Source: Labia minor (Eukaryota; Arthropoda; Insecta; Dermaptera; Spongiphoridae). Taken from it: a stretch of DNA of 64,000 nucleotides. The stretch's first letter is position 1. Each line of letters opens with the position of its first letter. The stretch lies in NCBI GenBank assembly GCA_963082975.1, contig OY720346.1:21508720-21572719 (forward strand), written 5' to 3'. Both the position numbers and the translations under genes were made by a program. Below, one piece after another: positions 58,308 through 64,000 of this stretch. The notes under the pieces are model-generated. The model did no database searches and was not told the DNA's origin. It saw nothing but the letters and a program-made list of their open reading frames with translations.

Positions 58308-59207
58308 TTATTTATAAAAACAATTATTTCAACAGAATTAGGGGATCTGTTTAGAACATAATTTTCAAAAATCTTTATTGACATAATATTAAAACTGAGT
58401 TTTATTTCTTTTAATTAAATAATTTATATAATAATTTTTTGGGATATTTTTTAATATTAATTTTGTCATTGAATAATAAAGTAAAAAACCACCCAGGCAC
58501 ATTTAAAGATTTTAATCCTACTACCGCCATCTCTGTGAAATTTGCTGACCTTCTATAAATGCCGCTCATTTTGTGATTGTTTCAAAATCGATTAATATTT
58601 TAAACATAATTTTTATAAACTTTTTATAGTAACATAAATTTTAAAAATGTGCAAATAAATGTAGAAATTAAATTTTTATTTTTTTATTTTATCTTATTTA
58701 TTATCTAATATAATCTAATCTATTGATCTTGAGTATTATTTTAAATAATAAAAAATAATTGAAAGTTAATTTAAAATAATTTCTTAAAATTAACTATTAA
58801 ATTCTATTTTATAGAAAATAATAAAAAGAAATATAAGAAAATAACAAATTTTTAAATTTATTTTTTATAATCGTTTAGACTAGTGGTCGGAAAATAAATC
58901 TACAAGAGTTAATAAGAAGTTAATAAAGTCAAATTAATAAACTAGTACATATAATATTTATCCTATAGCTAATTCCTTAATTTAATAGTTTGAAAAAAAT
59001 AATTCAAAAATTGATTAATCTTTAATCAAAACGTTTCAATTAAGTAATACTTATAATTTTTTTAGAGTTACACGGAATTTTCATGAAAATAATAAATAAT
59101 TTAGCAAATAATACATAGTATACCTACATTTAACTAGTTTCTAGCAATTCAATAGATTCCTCACCCCGCCTTAATTTTTTATGCTTCACAAGTTCTTATT
59201 ATCTTTA
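58308..59207. other. AT-rich intergenic DNA
   Basis: A/T-rich. 58490-58570 (CCACCCAGGCACATTTAAAG; CTACTACCGCCATCTCTGTG) is slightly more complex and unassigned. Confidence 0.5.
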
Positions 59208-59617
59208 TCTATATATAAAGAAAGATTATTGCCTGAACATTGCTCAGAATTTAAAATGTTTTTGAATATCATGGCTTTTATGACCTCAAGAATCCAAAAG
59301 TTAATTTAGAATTTTTGATGTCTCTCAGTCTGTCTGTGCAAATCAACTTGCTATTAAATTTAGAAATGAGTTCAATTTTAATACTTTAAAATGTGTATAT
59401 TTAGTTATAATAGAAATATTCTTGGGGAATATTTAGAAACAAATTATATATTCTTTATTTATTTATAATCTCTCTCTCTCTCTGCCTCTATTTTAAAATT
59501 TAACAAAAATTGGAAAAAAAATAAATATAATAAATGAAAACCTATTATATACAAGCTTTCAACCAAATAATACGTATTACTAGGGACAGAGGCCCTGAAA
59601 GGAGTTTGAGCAACTAG
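59208..59617 (+). mobile_element. Minimal Helitron, 410 bp
   Basis: Begins A|TCTATATATAAAGAAAGATT, continues TGAACATTGCTCAGAATTTA and GACCTCAAGAATCCAAAAGT (shared with 8500-8703 and 18857-18983). It ends ACAAGCTTTCAACCAAATAA, AGGGACAGAGGCCCTG, GAGCAACTAG|T. A 59207 and T 59618 flank it. GGGACAGAGGCCCT may serve as the terminal stem, since the usual GC hairpin beside CTAG is gone. It has both ends and almost no middle. Confidence 0.83.
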
Positions 59618-59816
59618 TATTAATTATGAAAACTATCACTAGATGGCAGCACTTGACAAGCGAACAAATTGGTTTTCTAAGCTTTTCACTTAAAAATTTT
59701 ATATAATAAATTTATATTGTTATTTAATTTTTATTATTATTAACGCATTGATTATTCAACGGGTAGAAAAAAAATAAAATAAAAATAGATAAATAATACA
59801 TTTATTCTTTTTTAAG
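59618..59816. other. AT-rich spacer with a CTCF-like site
   Basis: 59637-59650 reads TCACTAGATGGCAG followed by C, close to the CTCF consensus CCASYAGRKGGCR. The rest is A/T-rich. Confidence 0.4.
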
Positions 59817-60080
59817 GATGTCAGTAGAGGGTTATTCCCGGAAATTCCAGGGCGGGAAATTATTTAATTTTTATTTCTCCATTCCCGTGAAAAAACGAAA
59901 CATTTCCCGGGAAAAAAAACAAATTATTTTTCATGCTGATTACTATGCCGATACCGAAATCTTTGTTAACTGAACTAGTCGTAATAAATATAAAATTCAA
60001 GGGTACATACATACATTTGTCTTTTGTTATAATTTTTTTTTCCTTTTCTTTCTTTCTCTCCCTTTAATTTTTCTATTTTT

Positions 60081-60675
60081 ACTTTCCCGCATACTTCGTA
60101 TAAGGGAAGTATTGGAATCGTCAAAAATTTCGACTTCGAGATTTCGATAGATCTTGACGTTTTAGACCTCCCTGAGTCGGAAAATACCATTTTTCGAATT
60201 ATGTCTGTGTGTGTGTGTATGTATGTATGTAATGTCTGTAAGCAAATTTACTCAAAAACTAATCAAGCTAGGACTTCGAAATTTGGTACACCGATATTAT
60301 TCACAGTTTGTAGATTTCTATCAAAATTTCGTCAAAATCGGTTAACCGGAAGTGGTACTTTACCTACAATGGTTGCGTTTACCTTTCAAGTAAAGTACCA
60401 GTTTGCTTCGAGATATTTGCTTCATATTTTGTATATAGATTTAAAAATATGAAAAAAATTCAGATACCAAATTTCATCATGATCTGACTACCGGAAGTGA
60501 CATTTTACCTATACAAGTAGCGTTTCCTTTTTACCGACCGACGATAGTAAGGGAGGTATTGTTTTCACACCAAATTTCACCTGTGGATATTTTTAGGTTA
60601 TTACATTCTAAATATTCATTCACAACTCTTTATACCTATTTATATGCGGGAAAGTCTAGGGGAGGACACTCCCGC
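60081..60675 (+). mobile_element. HINE-A element, copy 2
   Basis: 5' repeat ACTTTCCCGCATA with the foldback CATACTTCGTATAAGGGAAG, GACTTCGAGATTTCGATAG, GTGTGTGTGTATGTATGTAT, CAAGCTAGGACTTCGAAATT, GGTTAACCGGAAGTGGTACT, 3' repeat TATGCGGGAAAGT, then hairpin GGGAGGACACTCCC and GC. A HINE-C 5' end (ACCGACCGACGATAGTAAGG, about 60534-60594) lies inside, between the body and the 3' repeat. An 83-codon plus frame (60201-60452) recurs in the other A copy as part of the repeat. Confidence 0.85.
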
Positions 60676-60839
60676 TTATTTGAGTTATTTTTACAGTGAA
60701 CTCTGGCAGACTGCAGTTGTCATTGCCAAATTATTTTGTATTTAACTTTTTTTTGTATATATATATAGTTAAATGTCTGCACGTGTAATAGAAATTGACA
60801 TAACTTATAACTATCAATCAACCTATAGACTTTTTTTTG

Positions 60840-61667
60840 TTTAACTTCCAATAAAAGGACTAGACAGGATTAAGATAGGAAAATAGGTGTTGAGGATATT
60901 ATAAGGGACAAGTAGAGAAGATCGAGCGATTGACTTGAATCAAACCGTTAATCGAAAGAGAATTGAGTCTGTCGTGTATCAAGTCGTTAGGTCTAAATCT
61001 TTTTAGTTTTCTGATTAGTCCTTGTGTATCAGTAAGTTGTCTCACTTTGTCGTTAACATGGTTTTGTAGACTGTTGAGGTAGCGTATGTTGTTTAACTGT
61101 ACCTCCGCCACAGTTCTAACATTGAGATCTCCATGGATTATCTTATTAGATATGTACCATGGAGCGTTGACCATTTCCCTCAATGTCTGGTATTTCTTAA
61201 TTATGAACATATTAGTATTGTTCGTTGTTCCCCATAATTGAATACCATATGTCCATATTGGTTTGATCAGCATATTGTATACCAATAGTTTGTTGTCTAT
61301 AATCATTTTAGATTTGCGTCCTATCAGCCAATATAGTTTGTATAGTTTTAATTGTAATTGTTTTTTTTGTCCGTATGTGCATTAACCAAGTCAGTCTTCT
61401 GTCTAAGTGCATACCTAAGTATTTCACTGTCTTTTTAATTGGGATATTTTTGTCAAGTTCAACAGCCGAGCAGGTCGCTCTATTTAGTGTAAATGTCACG
61501 AGTGCTGACTTTTCTTCATTAGCTACGATTCTCCATTTGTGAAGCCATTTGTCACACACACAAGCCCAATTTTTTTCAATTAATTGTGGCTCGCACTGCA
61601 TGGAGGCGCTAAGAACTTTGTTTGAAATATATGGTCTGTGATTTATTTTATTTTTTTGCAAAAACAT
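60840..61667 (-). pseudogene. Jockey-like LINE reverse transcriptase tail
   Basis: Minus-strand fragment of a non-LTR retrotransposon polymerase covering the thumb and C-terminal region after YxDD. The first frame (61667-61308) has CDKWLHKWRIVANEEKSALV, TFTLNRATCSAVELD and TVKYLGMHLDRRLTW, the KYLGMHLDRRLTW box being typical of Jockey-clade elements of arthropods. After a frameshift near 61307 the second frame (61306-60899) gives DNKLLVYNMLIKPIWTYGIQ, LWGTTNNTN and REMVNAPWYISNKIIHGDLN. The palm, endonuclease and ORF1 are missing, as expected of a 5'-truncated LINE. Beyond the stop, 60840-60898 may be 3' UTR. Confidence 0.9.
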
Positions 61668-62279
61668 TTATTTAACTTTTTCGAAAAACATTTACAATTT
61701 CCACCTCAAATTTAGTATTTTTTAAATTTCCCGATTCCCGTGAACGAAAATAATTCGAGAAAAATTACCATCTAGGTGTCAGTTTAAATTAATTTAAAAA
61801 AAAACTATTACTAGGTGGCCAAACGAACAATTTGTTTTTCTTATCTTTTCACTAGAAAATTCTCGAGTATTTATTTAATGAATATCGAAGTAGAAAGCCA
61901 ATTTGTTCGAGTAGATTTTATTCATTCAAAAATATAAAATGATTCTAAAATAATCTATATATTTAATACGATAGTGTCCGTCTGTACGCAAAAAACTCCA
62001 GAGCCTAAACTACAAGGAGTAAGGTAACCAAATTTTTCTGAGGTGAAGGGTACCTCAAATGATGAAAAATAAAAAAGAAATTAGAATCTTAGGTAACTCC
62101 TGAGCTGAGCTGCGGGTGTTCCATTTTCCAGAAATATATATAAAGGAGAGTTTGTATGAATGTGTAATTTGTTTACTTTTTTGCTGTCATAGAAACAGAT
62201 ATATATATATGATTAGAACCTCTCTCTCTCCCTCTATTTAAAATTTTAAAAAATTTCTTAAGCCAGGTAAATGAATTGG

Positions 62280-63045
62280 ACTGGAAGAGGAGACATGTGA
62301 TTAGAGAAATTGGGGAAAAATCAACCGAAATGTAATTAAACAAAAAAATTCAAGAATTATGATACGGATACGACTTACATACAATTAACATACAAAATGT
62401 AGAATTTGAAAAAGTATAAATATTTAAATACTTAAGATCTCTAATCACGAAGGATAATAATATTCGAGAAGAATTTAAATCGACGTTGTAATTGAGTAAC
62501 GCCTGTTATAATGCAGTAAAGGGGCTTATCTCATCAAAGAGGATCAAAATTAAAATATATAAAACAATTATTTTTCATGTTGATCGATGACTAGGGTGAC
62601 CATATTTCGAAAACACCAAACCGGGACAAACGGTATACCTTTTTTTTAGAACTAAATTGAAAAAATTTTGAAAAAAAAATTACGAAATGTCCTAAATATT
62701 GAAAAAACAGTAGGGTGTCCCGAAGACTTTTTTGGGACAGAGCACCTAAAGACGGGACGTTTGGTCACCCTATCGATGACTCTGGGAGACGATTTGGAGT
62801 ATTTGTGAGATTAATATTGTTCGCAGCATTTATAGGCCAAAAGAAGATGAAGTCACAGGGGATGGCGGAGATGGCATAACGAGATATGTCCAGATATAGT
62901 TAAGGTTATAAAATCAAGAATGCTGGGATGGGAAGGGGACGTGGTTGGAATTGGAGAAACTAGAAATTGGGAGAAACCGATTGGGAAACATCCGGTGGAA
63001 GACCAAGGACCAAGGTGGGTGGACAATGAAGGAAGGGACATGGAA
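62280..63045 (+). pseudogene. RT fragment inside Helitron E copy 2
   Basis: Same captured thumb/C-terminal RT segment as at 49290-50150: HVIREIGEKSTEM, then NVEFEKV, FKYLRSLITKDNNIREEFKS, KGLISSKRIKI, then the MITE, then GIGETRNWEKPIGKHPVEDQ. The stop positions noticed match those of the other copy, so the fragment was already a pseudogene when the Helitron copied it. It breaks off before the GEMGLGR segment. Confidence 0.8.
62592..62772. mobile_element. Family D MITE nested in Helitron E copy 2
   Basis: TAGGGTGACCATATTTCGAA to GGTCACCCTA, flanked by TCGATGAC at 62584-62591 and 62773-62780. Identical target site to the MITE at 49609-49794. Confidence 0.92.
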
Positions 63046-63340
63046 TGATAATTAACAAACAAGTGCATCTAAACTTGGCATTGGAATGGATTTGAACCCT
63101 TTTTTAGGCAAACAAATAACCGATAGGAACTTGGCCTCCTTTTTAACAGGTATGTTTTGGATTAGATATATTTTACAAGAAAACAAATACATCTCTTATC
63201 TACTTATACTGATTGAAACAAAATGGATGAAAATCTTTTACATACAGACTTTCAACCAAATACTATGTATCACTCGGGGGTACAGGGGGCGGAGCCCCCG
63301 TCTAGATGTGAAGAGCGCCGAAGGCGCTCGGAGCAGCTAG

Positions 63341-64000
63341 TTATAATTATTTGTCCGCGAAGAAAGCAAATATTTATTTTTAATAATAAATTGCTGAGAT
63401 AATTGGTTTATTTAATGTGATATAATTTGTTCAAAACAATTTAAAAATATAATAATTTATTTAAATTTAATTAAGTAAAAAAACTATAAATTGAATATTT
63501 TTATGTTAAATATTTTTTTTTTCCTTTTCAGAACATTAGGGTAATAGCCACCCACGCAAAAATATTTTGGAGTAAGGTCTAAAAAAAATCTTAGACTATG
63601 CTGAAAGAAGAACAAAGAAGATATGGTGTGGATTATGTAAAAAAATACAACATATTTCAAACTTTGACTGTTTAATACAAAAAATAAATAACCGATTATT
63701 ATGTAAATCATAAATTAATTGATTTTTATAAAGTTGAAAAAGTTAAAAATTAGGTTCAAAATAGAATTTATAAAACAATACACTTATTATATATAAATTA
63801 AACAAAACAATTATTTTCTAGAAATACATGAATATATCCTAAATGCACATTAGAAAAGAGTTTTATATATATATAAATATATTTTTATTATTTTTCTTTT
63901 TTTATTTTTAGTTTCTTACAGATGTTTAATATATAGTAATAATCTACTCTTTCTATTGTTATTAAATGTAAATATTTAATTAAAATTAAATTAGCCACTA
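63341..64000. other. AT-rich intergenic DNA to window end
   Basis: A/T-rich sequence with TTTTTTTTTCC at about 63511-63523 and (TA)n near 63865-63875. No gene or repeat end recognised. Confidence 0.55.

Larger units (their letters stand above)
59817..61785. mobile_element. Possible TTCCCGGGAA element split by nested insertions
   Basis: The left part (59817-59915) has GTAGAGGGTTATTCCCGGAA and CATTTCCCGGGAAAAAAAAC. The right part (61715-61785), read in reverse, has CTAGATGGTAATTTTTCTCG and TTCACGGGAATCGGGAAATT. The two look like opposite ends of one element. HINE-A (60081-60675) and a LINE tail (60840-61670) lie between them. Homology of the two ends is moderate and no target duplication was fixed. 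Confidence 0.4.
61954..63340 (+). mobile_element. Helitron E, copy 2, complete, with captured RT
   Basis: Begins A|TCTATATATTTAATACGATA and ends GGGGGCGGAGCCCCC, hairpin GAGCGCC-GAA-GGCGCTC (63313-63329), GGAGCAGCTAG|T; A 61953 and T 63341 flank it. It is collinear with 48923-50407, including the RT fragment and nested MITE. Its 1387 bp is about 100 shorter, partly because the C-terminal RT region around 63040-63170 is replaced by unrelated text (GGAATGGATTTGAACCCTTT, ATAACCGATAGGAACTTGGC). No Rep/helicase. Confidence 0.92.

Noticed and set aside
1-64000. CRISPR arrays, bacterial operons, prophage or rRNA genes
   Set aside because: No evenly spaced direct repeats, no dense coding, no ribosomal sequence. 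All recognisable proteins are animal transposable-element remnants.

Overview
This window looks like nuclear DNA of a very AT-rich, transposon-laden animal genome. By eye roughly three quarters of the bases are A or T, with many (TA)n tracts and poly-A/T runs. I find no intact host protein-coding gene, rRNA operon, canonical tRNA gene or CRISPR array. Every protein homology I can recognise is a decayed mobile-element protein: Tc1, mariner and Tigger/pogo transposases, a hAT transposase fragment, and non-LTR reverse transcriptases. The Jockey-like RT tail and the mariner and Tc1 types point to an arthropod, most likely an insect. That placement is an inference of modest confidence.

Layout. 0-5 kb: a Helitron 3' remnant, a tRNA-derived SINE and two Helentron-like non-autonomous elements (here called HINE-C and HINE-B), then two copies of a TAGGGTGACC MITE. 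6.2-7.6 kb: a full-length but dead Tc1 element with 27-bp inverted repeats. 8-12 kb: AT-rich DNA. 12.07-12.35 kb: an isolated CpG-rich island. 13-16 kb: HINE-C and a deleted Tigger element. 17.5-22 kb: HINE-B with expanded microsatellites, a minus-strand Helitron beside another Helitron 5' end, a SINE and a hAT MITE. 23.7-30.8 kb: two solo LTRs of one family in inverted orientation, each with a 5-bp target duplication. HINE-C and two GC-rich gene-like or promoter-like patches lie between them. 31.6-33.1 kb: two hAT elements with perfect 8-bp target duplications. 35-44 kb: a B/C chimeric HINE, HINE-A, two HINE-B copies and a degenerate LINE reverse transcriptase. 44.8-50.4 kb: SINEs and Helitrons that carry a captured reverse-transcriptase fragment. 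53-55.6 kb: a hAT MITE and a deleted mariner. 57-64 kb: more RT-carrying Helitrons, a 410-bp Helitron, HINE-A and a Jockey-like LINE tail.

How the parts relate. Two rolling-circle architectures coexist. The first is canonical Helitrons (TC start, hairpin plus CTAG end, A|T insertion). Four of these carry pieces of one type of LINE reverse transcriptase, and two share a MITE with the same target duplication, so the MITE landed before the Helitron spread. The second is three sequence-divergent families (A, B, C) that share one design: a subterminal inverted repeat, a GT/GTCY microsatellite, a CCGGAAGNG core, a second inverted repeat and a short terminal hairpin. This matches the known design of Helentron-associated elements such as Drosophila DINE-1. 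Two loci are mosaics of these families. This second group, with its mosaics, is the best candidate for something not yet described.
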